Source: Vogesella indigofera (GTDB taxonomy: Bacteria > Pseudomonadota > Gammaproteobacteria > Burkholderiales > Chromobacteriaceae). Taken from it: a stretch of DNA of 64,000 nt. Of this stretch, positions 10,292-19,705 are shown one piece after another (positions within the stretch are counted from its first letter, which is position 1; every line of letters starts with the position of its first letter). A model generated the notes under the pieces. The model did no database searches. It was not told the DNA's origin and saw nothing but the letters and a program-made list of their open reading frames with translations. The DNA is taken from NCBI RefSeq assembly GCF_003633895.1, contig NZ_RBID01000001.1, positions 1 through 64,000 on the forward strand, given 5' to 3'. A program made the translations under genes and the position numbers.

Positions 10292-11299
10292 TCATGTGGG
10301 CTTGCCGGCAAAGGCTTTCAGGTAGTTCATCAACAGGGCTTCCAGTTGCAGCCTTGTCACCAGGGTGTGCTGGCCGTACGGCGCCAGTGCGGTCAGTTCG
10401 CGCTGGCAATCCATTAAAGCATGGATATTCAGCCGTGGCAGCAGGCGCTGCATCGCCGCCTGCTGTGCCGGGAAGTAGCGCACCGCGCCGCCCAGCCGCA
10501 ACGCGGCCAGGTCGTGCAGCCATTTGCCCAGCCAGCGCAGCGGCAGCTCCAGCGCCACCTTCTGCTTGTCGACCGCGTCGGCGAGGCTCAGCACGCTGCC
10601 CATGCTGCACTCGGTCAGACCGGACACGAACTGCTTGCGCAGCGCCGCCTCCGCCGCGTCGTGCTCGAACAGCGGCATGCCGCCGTGAAACGCCAGCTCG
10701 GCCTCGGCGTCCTCGACGCCCTGTTCGTTCACCCACGCCAGCGCCTGTGCCGCCGACGGCAGGCTGAGCGGAAACTGGCGGCAACGGCTCTTGATGGTCG
10801 GCAACAGCCGCTGCGGCGCATCGGACACCAGCAGGAACACCACCTCGGCCGGCGGTTCTTCCAGCACTTTCAGCAGTGCGTTGGCGGCGGCCGGGTTCAG
10901 CGCTTCCGCCGGCTCCACGATCACCACCCGCCGTCCGCCACGGTGGGCGCTGAGGTGGGCGAATTCGATCACGTTGCGCACGCCGTCGATCTTGATCACC
11001 GGCAGCTTGCGTTTCGGCGCCTTGGCCTCCTTGCCGTCTTCCGCTTCCTCGTCGTCGCCGTGCGGTGTCAGCACACGCAGGTCGGGATGGTTGCCGGCGG
11101 CAAACCAGTGGCAGGCCTGGCACTGGCCGCAGGCGTGGTGATCGGCCTGCGGCGCCTCGCACAGCAGCGAGCGCGCCACTTCCTGCGCGAATTCGCGCTT
11201 GCCGATGCCGGCCGGGCCGCTGAGCAGCCAGGCATTGGGCAGGCGCTCGAAGTTGGCGGCCAACCTTTGCCAGTCGCTGGCTTGCCACGGGTAGCGCAT
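10292..11299 (-). CDS. holB: DNA polymerase III subunit delta'
   Basis: Clamp-loader subunit of the replicative polymerase. The 335-residue protein has the AAA+ Walker A GPAGIGKREFAQ near residue 29 and a zinc module with cysteines (CEAP...CGQCQAC). It also shows VVIVEPAEALNPAAANALLKVLEEPP and the sensor segment SRCRQFPL. The start ATG (11299) overlaps the tmk stop by one base (TGATG), so translation is coupled. A copy of the dispersed 12-base core sits at 11256-11267, coding part of RLAANFE. Confidence 0.95.
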   Translation of the reverse strand: MRYPWQASDWQRLAANFERLPNAWLLSGPAGIGKREFAQEVARSLLCEAPQADHHACGQCQACHWFAAGNHPDLRVLTPHGDDEEAEDGKEAKAPKRKLPVIKIDGVRNVIEFAHLSAHRGGRRVVIVEPAEALNPAAANALLKVLEEPPAEVVFLLVSDAPQRLLPTIKSRCRQFPLSLPSAAQALAWVNEQGVEDAEAELAFHGGMPLFEHDAAEAALRKQFVSGLTECSMGSVLSLADAVDKQKVALELPLRWLGKWLHDLAALRLGGAVRYFPAQQAAMQRLLPRLNIHALMDCQRELTALAPYGQHTLVTRLQLEALLMNYLKAFAGKPT

Positions 11300-11928
11300 C
11301 AGGCTTGTGCTTTCAGCATGGCGAGACGGCCGGCCAGCTGCTGCTGGATGTCGGCGATGTCGCCGGTGGCGTCGACCACGAAGAAGCGTTGCGGATAGGC
11401 GGCGGCGCGGGCGAGGTAGCTGTCGCGCACACGCTGGTGGAAGTCCTCGCGCTCGCGCTCGAAACGGTCCGGCAGCCGCGTCTGGCTCAGGCGCTGCTGC
11501 GACACCTGCAGCGGCACGTCGAGCAGGATGGTCAGGTCCGGCTGCAGGCCCTGCTGCACCCACTCTTCCAGCTGCGCAATGCGCTTGGCCGGCACGCCGC
11601 GACCACCGCCCTGATAGGCGAAGGTGGCGTCGGTAAAGCGGTCGCTGACCACCCAGCGCCCCATGGCCAGCGCCGGGCGGATCACCGACGACAGCAACTC
11701 CTGGCGGCTGGCGAACATCAGCAGCGTCTCGGTATCCAGCGTGGCTTCGGTATCGACGTCAAGCAGCAGCTCGCGCAGCTTCTCGCCCAGCGGCGTGCCG
11801 CCCGGCTCGCGGGTAAACACGGTGTCAACGTTGGCCGCAGCCAGCCAGTTGCGGATGAAGGTCAAATGCGTGGTCTTGCCGGCACCGTCGAGTCCCTCCA
11901 GCGTAATGAAGCGCGCTCTGGACATCAT
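11299..11928 (-). CDS. tmk: thymidylate kinase
   Basis: Phosphorylates dTMP to dTDP for DNA synthesis. The 209-residue protein has the P-loop LEGLDGAGKTTH, the DR(F/Y) motif in VVSDRFTDATFAYQGGGRG and the LID-region arginines. The start overlaps the mltG stop (TGATG). Two consecutive ATG codons (11928, 11925) are possible, with AAAGG just upstream. It lies in the mltG-tmk-holB-pilZ operon, a common bacterial order. Confidence 0.96.
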   Translation of the reverse strand: MMSRARFITLEGLDGAGKTTHLTFIRNWLAAANVDTVFTREPGGTPLGEKLRELLLDVDTEATLDTETLLMFASRQELLSSVIRPALAMGRWVVSDRFTDATFAYQGGGRGVPAKRIAQLEEWVQQGLQPDLTILLDVPLQVSQQRLSQTRLPDRFEREREDFHQRVRDSYLARAAAYPQRFFVVDATGDIADIQQQLAGRLAMLKAQA

Positions 11929-12917
11929 CAACCTTTCTTCAGGATGTATTGGCGGACGGCTTCGTTGTGCTCGTCCAGTGTTTCGGAGAATTGGGTGGTG
12001 CCGTCACCGCGTGACACGAAGTACAGCGCGCGGCTGGGCGCCGGGTGCGCGGCAGCATCCAGTGCCGCGCGGCTGACCAGCGCGATCGGCGTCGGCGTCA
12101 GCCCGGCACGGGTATAGGTGTTGTACGGCGTGTCGCGGCGCAGTGCGTCCTTGCCGATGCGGCCACGGTAGCGCTCGCCCATGCCGTAGATCACCGCCGG
12201 ATCGGTCTGCAGCCGCATGCCGATGCGCAGGCGGTTGACAAACACGCTGGCCACCATGCTGCGGTCTTCCTCTCGCGCGGTTTCCTTCTCGATCAGGCTG
12301 GCCATGATCAGCAGCTGGTACGGCGTCTGGTACGGCAGGTCGGCGGCGCGCGATTCCCACACCGTCTGCAGCTGCTGCATCAGCGTCTGGTTGGCGCGGC
12401 GCAGCAGTTCCACGTCGCTGCTGCCGGGCAGGTAGTAATAGGTGCTGGGGAAGAACAGGCCTTCGACACTGCCCTCGCTCATGCCCAGCTCGGCCAGCAG
12501 GCGCTGCTCGCTCCAGGCGGCGCTGTCCTGGCGCAGGTCTTCCTCGTCACGCAGCGCCGCGCGGAACTGGCGGAAGGTCCAGCCCTCGATGATGGTGACG
12601 CTGGCCTGGTCCGGGTGGCCGTCGTTGAAGCGCGACAGGTACTGCCACAGCGCGGTGGCGCCGGAGAACTGGTACAGCCCGGCCTTCAGCTTGCGGTCAC
12701 TGCCCATCATGCGCGAGATCGCCACCATCACCCAGCGGTTGCGGATGGCGCCATCCTCTTCCAGCGTGCGCGCCAGCTGGCCCATGGTACGGTTGGGGGC
12801 GACGCTGACGGTGTAGGGCGAGCCGGGCGGGGTCACCGGCACGGCAACCACCCAGGCCAGCCACAGGGCAAACAGCAGCGCGAACGCGGCAAGGATACGG
12901 CCTATCAATCGGTGCAT
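11928..12917 (-). CDS. mltG: endolytic murein transglycosylase
   Basis: Inner-membrane lytic transglycosylase that cuts nascent peptidoglycan strands and sets glycan length. The 329-residue protein has one N-terminal membrane segment (residues 7-28), then the LysM-like region and the YceG domain. That domain has EGWTFRQFR, FFPSTYYY, the catalytic glutamate in ASLIEKET and the conserved LQTDPAVIYG and PYNTYTRAGLTPTPI motifs. It is the first gene of the tmk-holB-pilZ operon and ends by overlapping tmk. Confidence 0.95.
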   Translation of the reverse strand: MHRLIGRILAAFALLFALWLAWVVAVPVTPPGSPYTVSVAPNRTMGQLARTLEEDGAIRNRWVMVAISRMMGSDRKLKAGLYQFSGATALWQYLSRFNDGHPDQASVTIIEGWTFRQFRAALRDEEDLRQDSAAWSEQRLLAELGMSEGSVEGLFFPSTYYYLPGSSDVELLRRANQTLMQQLQTVWESRAADLPYQTPYQLLIMASLIEKETAREEDRSMVASVFVNRLRIGMRLQTDPAVIYGMGERYRGRIGKDALRRDTPYNTYTRAGLTPTPIALVSRAALDAAAHPAPSRALYFVSRGDGTTQFSETLDEHNEAVRQYILKKG

Positions 12918-13037
12918 ACGGACTTCATCAACTTAGCTAAAAAGAGGCGCTGGCGCCGGGTTAAAAGGCGCGCTGGCGCCGGACGCGCGATGATACCACG
13001 CACGCCGGCCGCCTTCCGCGCCAAAGCGGCGCGCCGT

Positions 13038-13595
13038 TCAGGGCTGCGGCGACAGCACCACACCGTAGCGCTGCGACACGTCGGCGGCGGCCAGCGGCCG
13101 CAGCGGCAGGCTGCCTTCGGCCAGGCACAACTGCAGCGCCAGCGTGCCCTGCTGCCACGCCGTCCAGTCCGCCGCCGTCGGCGGCAGGCCGTCGGCGCTG
13201 CGCAACATCACGTCGCTCAGCGCCAGCAGCTCGCGGTCGTCCACCACCGCCAGCTCGCCGCCGGCCTCGACAAACAGCCGCCCGCCCTCGTCCAGCAGCG
13301 CCAGCCGCGGCGTGCCGGGGTCGATGTCCGGCAGCCACTGCCAGCCAGCCTCACCGCGCCGCACCACATAGGGCGCGGCATCGAGCGCGACGTAGACCTT
13401 TTGCGGGCCGTTCTGCACGTAGTAGCGGCCGTCGCCGTCGCGCGCGTAGTTGCGGCGGAAAAAATCCACGATCGCGGCCTGGTTCAGCCGCTCCTCGCGC
13501 AGCCACCACTGGCCACGCGCATCCAGCCGCAGCCAGCCGAACACGGCCGGCACGTTCGGCCACTTGGCGAGTGACGCCAATACCATTGCATCCAT
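13038..13595 (-). CDS. conserved hypothetical protein
   Basis: A 185-residue soluble protein that I cannot name. It has a modular look: an N-terminal DUF-like stretch (LASLAKWPNVPAVFGWLRLDARGQWWL) followed by beta-rich segments (QKVYVALDAAPYVV, GGRLFVEAGGELAVVDD). The sequence resembles conserved Neisseriales proteins of unknown function that sit next to YbbP permeases. The start at 13595 has AGGAGCG at good spacing. It begins 17 bases after the end of the permease gene and is probably cotranscribed with it. Confidence 0.7.
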   Translation of the reverse strand: MDAMVLASLAKWPNVPAVFGWLRLDARGQWWLREERLNQAAIVDFFRRNYARDGDGRYYVQNGPQKVYVALDAAPYVVRRGEAGWQWLPDIDPGTPRLALLDEGGRLFVEAGGELAVVDDRELLALSDVMLRSADGLPPTAADWTAWQQGTLALQLCLAEGSLPLRPLAAADVSQRYGVVLSPQP

Positions 13596-13611
13596 GTCGT
13601 TCGCTCCTGTC

Positions 13612-16089
13612 TCAGCTGTTGCGCAGTATGTCGGTGGGTGGGGTGCGCGTGATTTTACGCAGCAGCGGCCAGCCGGCAAGGCCGACCACCGCGCCACCGC
13701 ACAGCGCGCCCAGCAACGGCAGCCACAGGTTCGGCGCCAGCGGCAGGTTGAACAGCTGCACCGCCACCAGGCTGCCGATCGCCATCGCGCCGATGCCGGC
13801 CAAGAGCCCGGTCAGTCCGCCCAGCCACGCCAGCTCGGCGAGGATCACCGCACGCACCTGCTGCCGCGAGGCGCCCAGCGCGCGCAACAGCGCGACATCG
13901 AACTGCCGCTCGTCGCGGGTAGCGGCCAGCGCCGCCCACAGCACCAGCACCCCCGCCGCCAGCGCCAGGCTGAACATGGTTTCCACCGCCAGCGCCAGGC
14001 GCCCGATCACCGCCTTCACCTCACGCACGATGACGCTGATGTCGATCACGGTGACATTGGGCAGCGCCGCCACCAGCCGGTTGTTGAAGTCCTTGTCCGG
14101 CGCGCGGTAGCTGGTGATGTAGCTGGCGCTCTCGCCACCCATCCAGCCCTGCGGCGCGATGACGAAGAAATTGGGCTGGAAGCTGTCCCACGCCACCTTG
14201 CGCAGGCTGGTCACCGGCGCCTGCCAGCGGGTGCCGGCGATGTCGAACACCAGTACGTCGCCCATGCGGATGCCCAGCGTCTCGGCCAGCCCCTGTTCCA
14301 CCGAGAACGCCGGCTGCGTGCTGTCCGCCGGCCACCACTTGCCGGCGGCAAAGCCGTTGCCCGGCGGCGGCGCGGCGCGCCACGACAGGTTGAACTCGCG
14401 CTCGGCCAGCCGCTGCGCACGTTCGTCCTCGTAGTCGCTGCCCTTCACCGCGCGCTCGTTGATCATCAACAGCCGCGCCCGCGTCATCGGCGCCGCCTGC
14501 GGCGCGCTGCGGCCAACCTTGGCGAACAGCGCGTCCAGCGTCGCCTGCTGCGGCGCCTGCAGATTGATCAGGAACGAATCCGGCGCATCGGCCGGCAGCG
14601 ACTTCTGCCAGGCGCCGATCAGGTCGTCGCGCACCACGGTCAGCGTCAGCAGCGCCATCAGGCTCACCGACAGCGCCGCGATCTGGATCACCGCCAGCCA
14701 CGGCCGCCGCGCCAGGTTGGCCGCACCGTGGCGCCAGCCGACGGCACCGGACAGCGGCACGCGGCGCAGCAGGCGCACCACGCCCCAGGCCAGCAGGCCG
14801 ACCGCCAGCAGGAAGCCGACCAGCCCGCCCAGCAGCCACAGCGCCAGCGTGCTGTCGCCGACCTGCCACGCCGCCAGGCCGAGCAGCGCGACAATGGCCA
14901 GCAGCGGCGCCAGCAGCGAACGGCTGGAGGTCGGCATGTCGGCACGCAACACCGCCACCGCCGGAATGCGGCGCAGCGCCAACAGCGGCGGCAGCGCAAA
15001 CCCGGCGAGCAGGATCAGCGCCGACAGCGGCCCGCTCAGCCAGGCGGTTAGCGCCGGCGCCGGCAGCCCCGCGCCCAGCCACTGCTGCGCCAGCAGCAGC
15101 AAGCCGGCCTGCACGCCGTAACCGGCGACGGTGCCGAGCACACCGGCCACCAGCGCCAGCCACAGGAACAGGCTGCCCCACACCAGCGCCACCTCGCTAC
15201 CGGTCTGCCCCAGCGCGCGCATCACCGCCACGCTCTGCCAGTGCCGCGCCAGGTAGCGGCGCACCGCCAGCGCCACCGCCGCCGCCGACAGCAGCACCGA
15301 CAGCAGCGCGGTCAGGCCGAGGAAGCGCCGCGCCCGCTCCAGCGCCGATTTCACCTCCGGCCGCGCCTCCTCGACATCCTCCAGCCGCGTGCGGCGGTCC
15401 AGTTGCGGCGCCAGCCACTGACGGTAGCCGGCCACGCTGGCGGCATCGCCGGCCACCATCAGCCGGTAGCGCACGCGGCTGCCGTCCTGGACCAGGCCGG
15501 TGGCGGCCAGGTCGGCGTGGTTGAACAGCACGCGCGGGATGAAGTTGTACAGGTCCATCGCGCCGTCCGGTTCGCGCAGCACTTCCGCGCTCAGGCGCAG
15601 GCTGACGTTGCCCAGGCGCACGCTGTCGCCCAGGCGCAGGCCCAGCTTCTGCAGCAGCCGCGTATCGGCCCACAGCTCGCCCGGCGCCGGCGCCAGCCGT
15701 CCCTCTTTCGGCCCCTGTAGCGTGCGCAGCTGCACCTCGCCGCGCAGCGGATAGCCGGCGGTAACCGCCTTCAGCGTCGCCAGCACCGCCTGTTCGCGGG
15801 CGAACACCATGGACGGGAAGGTGGCCGACTGCGCCTGCTGCAGGCCGCGCTGCGCCGCCTGCTGTTGCCACGAGGCCGGCGGCGGCCGGTTACCGTTGGA
15901 CACCAGGTCGGCGGCCAGCAGCTGGCTGGCCTGCCGCGTCAGCGCCTGCTCGATGCGGTCGGAAAAGAAGGCGACGCTGCTCATCGCCGTCACCGCCACC
16001 AGCAGCGCCAGCAGCAGCACCGTCAGCTCGCCGGCACGCAGCTCGCGCCGCAACAGGCGCCAGCCCATCTGCAGCGACAGCCGGCTCAT
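13612..16089 (-). CDS. ybbP: YbbP-type ABC transporter permease (FtsX family)
   Basis: An 825-residue inner-membrane protein with the MacB/FtsX architecture. It has an N-terminal membrane helix (about residues 20-42) and a large periplasmic domain, then groups of membrane helices (about 255-450) including the FtsX-like core, a second periplasmic domain, and three C-terminal helices (about 700-810). It partners with the ATPase encoded immediately upstream, overlapping by four bases (ATGA). YbbAP systems are thought to move hydrophobic compounds or lipids; the substrate is unknown. A dispersed-repeat copy lies at 14508-14520. Confidence 0.9.
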   Translation of the reverse strand: MSRLSLQMGWRLLRRELRAGELTVLLLALLVAVTAMSSVAFFSDRIEQALTRQASQLLAADLVSNGNRPPPASWQQQAAQRGLQQAQSATFPSMVFAREQAVLATLKAVTAGYPLRGEVQLRTLQGPKEGRLAPAPGELWADTRLLQKLGLRLGDSVRLGNVSLRLSAEVLREPDGAMDLYNFIPRVLFNHADLAATGLVQDGSRVRYRLMVAGDAASVAGYRQWLAPQLDRRTRLEDVEEARPEVKSALERARRFLGLTALLSVLLSAAAVALAVRRYLARHWQSVAVMRALGQTGSEVALVWGSLFLWLALVAGVLGTVAGYGVQAGLLLLAQQWLGAGLPAPALTAWLSGPLSALILLAGFALPPLLALRRIPAVAVLRADMPTSSRSLLAPLLAIVALLGLAAWQVGDSTLALWLLGGLVGFLLAVGLLAWGVVRLLRRVPLSGAVGWRHGAANLARRPWLAVIQIAALSVSLMALLTLTVVRDDLIGAWQKSLPADAPDSFLINLQAPQQATLDALFAKVGRSAPQAAPMTRARLLMINERAVKGSDYEDERAQRLAEREFNLSWRAAPPPGNGFAAGKWWPADSTQPAFSVEQGLAETLGIRMGDVLVFDIAGTRWQAPVTSLRKVAWDSFQPNFFVIAPQGWMGGESASYITSYRAPDKDFNNRLVAALPNVTVIDISVIVREVKAVIGRLALAVETMFSLALAAGVLVLWAALAATRDERQFDVALLRALGASRQQVRAVILAELAWLGGLTGLLAGIGAMAIGSLVAVQLFNLPLAPNLWLPLLGALCGGAVVGLAGWPLLRKITRTPPTDILRNS

Positions 16090-16781
16090 GTCGCCTCCCG
16101 CTGCAGGCGGCCGTCGTTGAGGCGGTAGACCGCGGCACAGCGCGACGCCAGCGCGGTGTCGTGGGTGACCAGCACCAGCGCGGTGCCGGCCTCGGCGTTG
16201 AGCTGGAACAGCAGCTCAATCACCTGCCGCCCGGTGGCCGGATCGAGGTTGCCGGTCGGCTCGTCGGCAAACAGCAAGGTTGGCCGCACCACGAAGGCGC
16301 GCGCCAGCGCCACCCGCTGCTGCTCGCCGCCGGACAGGTGGCGCGGGTAGTGATCGAGACGGTGGCCGAGGCCGACACGCTGCAGCATGGCGCTGGCGGC
16401 GGCGCGGGCATCGCCGCGTCCGGCCAGCTCCAGCGGCAGCATCACGTTTTCCAGCGCGGTGAATTGCGGCATCAGCTGGAAGTTCTGGAACACGAAGCCG
16501 ACCTTGTCGCGGCGCAGCAGCGCGCGCTGGTCCTCGTCCAGCGCCGACAGCGCCTGGCCGTCCAGCCACACCTCGCCGGAACTTGCCGGGTCCAGCCCTG
16601 CCAGAATGGCAAGCAGCGTGGATTTGCCGCTGCCGGAGGCGCCGACGATGGCGACGCTCTCGCCGGCGGCGACACTGAAGCTGGCTTGGTGCAAGATGGT
16701 CAGCGTCTGGCCGTGGTAGTCGACTTGGCGTGCCAGCGCTTCGGCGCGCAGGATCACGTTATTTTCTGGAGAGGGATTCAT
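16086..16781 (-). CDS. ybbA: YbbA-type ABC transporter ATP-binding protein
   Basis: A 231-residue LolD/YbbA-family ATPase. It has Walker A GASGSGKST near residue 47, the Q-loop FVFQNFQLMP, signature LSGGEQQRVALARA, Walker B LLFADEPTGNLD and the H-loop VTHD. It forms the transporter with the permease downstream. Its start codon shares the bases AT with the start codon of divergent tesA (CATG at 16779-16782). No convincing ribosome site precedes the ATG, so a start a few codons inside (GTG of NNVILRAEAL) is possible. Confidence 0.93.
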   Translation of the reverse strand: MNPSPENNVILRAEALARQVDYHGQTLTILHQASFSVAAGESVAIVGASGSGKSTLLAILAGLDPASSGEVWLDGQALSALDEDQRALLRRDKVGFVFQNFQLMPQFTALENVMLPLELAGRGDARAAASAMLQRVGLGHRLDHYPRHLSGGEQQRVALARAFVVRPTLLFADEPTGNLDPATGRQVIELLFQLNAEAGTALVLVTHDTALASRCAAVYRLNDGRLQREAT

Positions 16782-17382
16782 GCTTTATCGCTGCTTTCTG
16801 CTGGTTGTCTTGCTGCTGGCGCCGCACATGGCACACGCCGCGCGTATCGTGGTGTTCGGCGACAGCCTGTCCGCCGCCTATGGCCTGCGCCCGGAACAGG
16901 GCTGGGTCAGGCTGCTGCAACAACAACTGGGCAGCACGCATCAGGTCATCAACAGCAGCCTGTCCGGCGAAACCACCGCCGGCGGTTTGGCGCGGCTGCC
17001 GGCGGTGCTGCGGCAACAGCGCCCGGAGGTGCTGATTCTGGAGCTGGGCGGCAACGACGGCCTGCGCGGCCTGCCGCTGCCGGCGATGCAGGACAACCTG
17101 TCCGCCATGGTCCGCCTGGCCCAGCGCGCCGGCGCGCGGGTGCTGCTGGTCGGCATGGCGCTGCCCCCCAATTATGGCCCCGATTACGGCGCCAAGTTCC
17201 GGCAGGTGTATGACAAAGTGGCACGCCAGCACAAAGTGCCGCTGGTGCCGCTGCTGGTGGCCGGTTTCGAGCAGGATCTGGCGCTGTTCCAGGGCGACGG
17301 CATCCATCCGGTCGCGCAGGCGCAGCCGCGCATGGTGCGCAACGTGCTGCCGGCGCTGACGCCGCTAATCGCCAGAAAATAG
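16780..17382 (+). CDS. tesA: TesA-type periplasmic thioesterase/arylesterase
   Basis: A 200-residue SGNH hydrolase with an N-terminal signal peptide (about 20 residues, ending AHA). Block I is VFGDSLSAAYG with the nucleophilic Ser, block III is GGNDGLRG, and block V is DGIHP with the catalytic Asp and His. TesA proteins hydrolyse acyl-CoA thioesters, lysophospholipids and aryl esters in the periplasm. GGAGAGGG lies nine bases before the ATG, inside the ybbA coding sequence. Divergent pairing with ybbAP is conserved from E. coli and suggests a lipid-related role for the set. Confidence 0.93.
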   Translation: MLYRCFLLVVLLLAPHMAHAARIVVFGDSLSAAYGLRPEQGWVRLLQQQLGSTHQVINSSLSGETTAGGLARLPAVLRQQRPEVLILELGGNDGLRGLPLPAMQDNLSAMVRLAQRAGARVLLVGMALPPNYGPDYGAKFRQVYDKVARQHKVPLVPLLVAGFEQDLALFQGDGIHPVAQAQPRMVRNVLPALTPLIARK

Positions 17383-17518
17383 CAGGAATCACTGTTTTTT
17401 GTGGTGAACGCAACGTTTCTCAGGCTTTTGCCACACTTCATGACATAAAGGTTAACCTTGTGACTGCGGCGGCCCATCCGGCTGTCCGCCCGCTGCCGCT
17501 TTCCCACAAGGATTCCCC

Positions 17519-18742
17519 ATGCCCGCTCTTGCCGCCGCGCTCGCCCAGCGCCTGGTCACCCCGTTCCGCGGCCTGCCGGCCGGCGTCTACATCCAGATCG
17601 TCGCCACCATGATCAACACCATGGGCGGCATCGCCAAGCTGTTCCTGCCGCTCTATTTTCTGGAGCGCTACCGGCTGCCCTACGGCAGCATCGGCCTGCT
17701 GATGGGCTGCTACGGTCTGGGCTGCGTGCTGGGCGCCTACGGCGGCGGCGCCCTCAGCGACCGCCTCGATACCCGCAAGCTGTGCGCGGCGCTGCTGCTG
17801 GCCAGCGGGCTGCTGACCATGTCGCTGGCGCTGCCGCTGCCGGTGTGGGGCTTCGTGCCGCTGCTGCTGCTGACCGGCATCGCCGACGGCGGCTTCCGCC
17901 CCGGCAATATGCGGCTGGTGCTGGAGCCGTGCGCGCCGGCGCAGCGCGCCACCGCGCAAGGGCTGTACCGGGTGGCGTTCAACCTCGGCACCTCGCTGGC
18001 CGGTATCACCGGCGGCCTGCTGGCGGTGTACGGCTACCAGTGGGTGTTCGTGGCGCAGGGCTGTGCCAGCCTGCTGGCCTGCCTGTGGCTGGTGGCCGCC
18101 TATCGCCGCCAGCCGCCGCAGTCGGGCCGGGCGCAAGCCCCTGCGGCCAACCTTGAGACACCGGACGGCTCGCCGTGGCAGGACCGTGCCTTTTTGCGCT
18201 TCATCGCCGGGCAGCTGCTGATCCTGGCGGTATTCGACCAGATGTACGGCACGCTGGGCATGTTCCTGCGCGAACACTACCGGCTGGGGCCGGAGTGGAT
18301 CGGCTACTTGTTTACCCTCAACGGGCTGATGGTGGTGGCGCTGCAGGTCAGCATTGCCCACCGCGTCGGCCGCTGGGGGCTGCAGCGCTGCTCACACCTC
18401 GGCGTGCTGTGCATCGGCATGAGCTTCCTGCTGCTCAATGCCGGCGTCGCCGCCGGCTGGGCGCTGCTGGCGATGCTGGTGCTGACCATCGGCGAACTGC
18501 TGCTGTCGCCGACCTGGTCGGTGATCGTGATGCAGCGCTCGGAGGGACGTCAGCGCGGCCGCTACCTCGGCGTCTACGCCGCGGCGTGGAGCGGGCGCAC
18601 GCTGTACGCGCCGGCGATCGGCACCTGGGCCTACGGCCAGTTCGGCGGCGCGCTGCTGTGGTGGCTGTGCGCCGGGGTGGCGCTGCTGACCGTGCTGCTG
18701 CAGGCCGGCGCGTTGCGCCAGATGCTGGCGCCGACGCCATAA
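17519..18742 (+). CDS. major facilitator superfamily transporter
   Basis: A 407-residue protein with about twelve membrane helices and the A-motif GGALSDRLDTRK between helices 2 and 3, typical of drug/proton antiporters such as MdtH. The substrate cannot be read from the sequence. AAGGATTCCCC precedes the ATG at good spacing. A dispersed-repeat copy (18142-18154) encodes APAANLE in the hydrophilic loop between helices 6 and 7, the most change-tolerant part of such proteins. It converges on the peroxiredoxin gene. Confidence 0.88.
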   Translation: MPALAAALAQRLVTPFRGLPAGVYIQIVATMINTMGGIAKLFLPLYFLERYRLPYGSIGLLMGCYGLGCVLGAYGGGALSDRLDTRKLCAALLLASGLLTMSLALPLPVWGFVPLLLLTGIADGGFRPGNMRLVLEPCAPAQRATAQGLYRVAFNLGTSLAGITGGLLAVYGYQWVFVAQGCASLLACLWLVAAYRRQPPQSGRAQAPAANLETPDGSPWQDRAFLRFIAGQLLILAVFDQMYGTLGMFLREHYRLGPEWIGYLFTLNGLMVVALQVSIAHRVGRWGLQRCSHLGVLCIGMSFLLLNAGVAAGWALLAMLVLTIGELLLSPTWSVIVMQRSEGRQRGRYLGVYAAAWSGRTLYAPAIGTWAYGQFGGALLWWLCAGVALLTVLLQAGALRQMLAPTP

Positions 18743-18769
18743 AAAAACCCTGCATCGCGGATGCAGGGT
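18741..18769 (-). terminator. Rho-independent terminator of the peroxiredoxin gene
   Basis: CCCTGCATC/GATGCAGGG stem (18748-18756 with 18760-18768) with a 3-base loop. On the minus strand it is followed by seven T (18741-18747). It overlaps the end of the convergent MFS gene. A one-base variant of the dispersed repeat (18776-18788) lies beside it. Confidence 0.85.
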
Positions 18770-18802
18770 GGTGACTGCGGCCAACCCTAGGGCTGGCGCT
18801 GA

Positions 18803-19417
18803 TTACAGCGCGGCGGCGTTCTCGGCCAGGTAGGAAGCCACGCCTTCGGCGGACGGCTTCATGCCTTTCTTGCCCTTGTTCCAGCCGGCCGGGCATACTT
18901 CACCGTGTTCTTCGGTGAACTGCAGCGCGTCAACCATGCGCAGCATCTCGTCCACGTCGCGGCCCAGCGGCAGGTTGTTGACCACCTGGTGCTGTACCAC
19001 GCCGGACTTGTCGATAAGGAAGGAGCCACGGAAGGCCACGCCACCGTCGGCTTCCACGTCGAAGGCCTTGCACAGCTCGTGCTGGATGTCGGCCACTAGG
19101 GTGTAGCCCACCTGGCCGATACCGCCTTTTTCCACCGGGGTGTTGCGCCATGCGGCGTGGGAGAACTGGCTGTCGATGGACACGCCGATCACTTCCACGT
19201 TGCGGGCCTTGAACTCGGCCAGACGGTGATCAAACGCGATCAGCTCGGACGGGCATACGAAGGTGAAGTCCAGCGGGTAGAAGAACACCACGGCGTACTT
19301 GCCTTCAGTCGCCTGCTGGAAGGAATAGTTGTCAACAATCTGACCATCGCCCAGAACGGCGGAGAAGGTTTTTTCGCCTGCAAAGAACGGTGCCTGTTTG
19401 CCTACAAGTACGGCCAT
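18803..19417 (-). CDS. typical 2-Cys peroxiredoxin (AhpC/Prx1 type)
   Basis: Reduces peroxides through a peroxidatic cysteine at residue 55 (DFTFVCPSE) and a resolving cysteine in the C-terminal EVCPAGW motif, with normal 204-residue length. The ATG is preceded by AAGGAGAATTAC. It stands alone between terminators. The upstream 19440-19520 region contains an A/T-rich TTATAA that may be the -10 element. I see no clear OxyR site. Confidence 0.95.
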   Translation of the reverse strand: MAVLVGKQAPFFAGEKTFSAVLGDGQIVDNYSFQQATEGKYAVVFFYPLDFTFVCPSELIAFDHRLAEFKARNVEVIGVSIDSQFSHAAWRNTPVEKGGIGQVGYTLVADIQHELCKAFDVEADGGVAFRGSFLIDKSGVVQHQVVNNLPLGRDVDEMLRMVDALQFTEEHGEVCPAGWNKGKKGMKPSAEGVASYLAENAAAL

Positions 19418-19705
19418 GTAATTCTCCTTGGAGTTCGGTTATGTGTGAATCCTGCGGACATTGATTCCGCAAACTGGCACGTTTATAAATCAGCGGCGGC
19501 GCCAGCTGCCAATTGAATATCCAAATTGCCGCCATTAAGGCGGGCAATCACCACGCCGCCAGTGTACCCCTCATCCCCGGCCACCACGCGCCATGGGATG
19601 GCCGGCCATGCGAAGCAGATAACGTTGGCCGCAATCTGGATTAAAATACGACAGGGGCGGCCGTTGGCGCCCCGCTCCCTTTCAACCACCCGCCGCGGGA
19701 TGACC

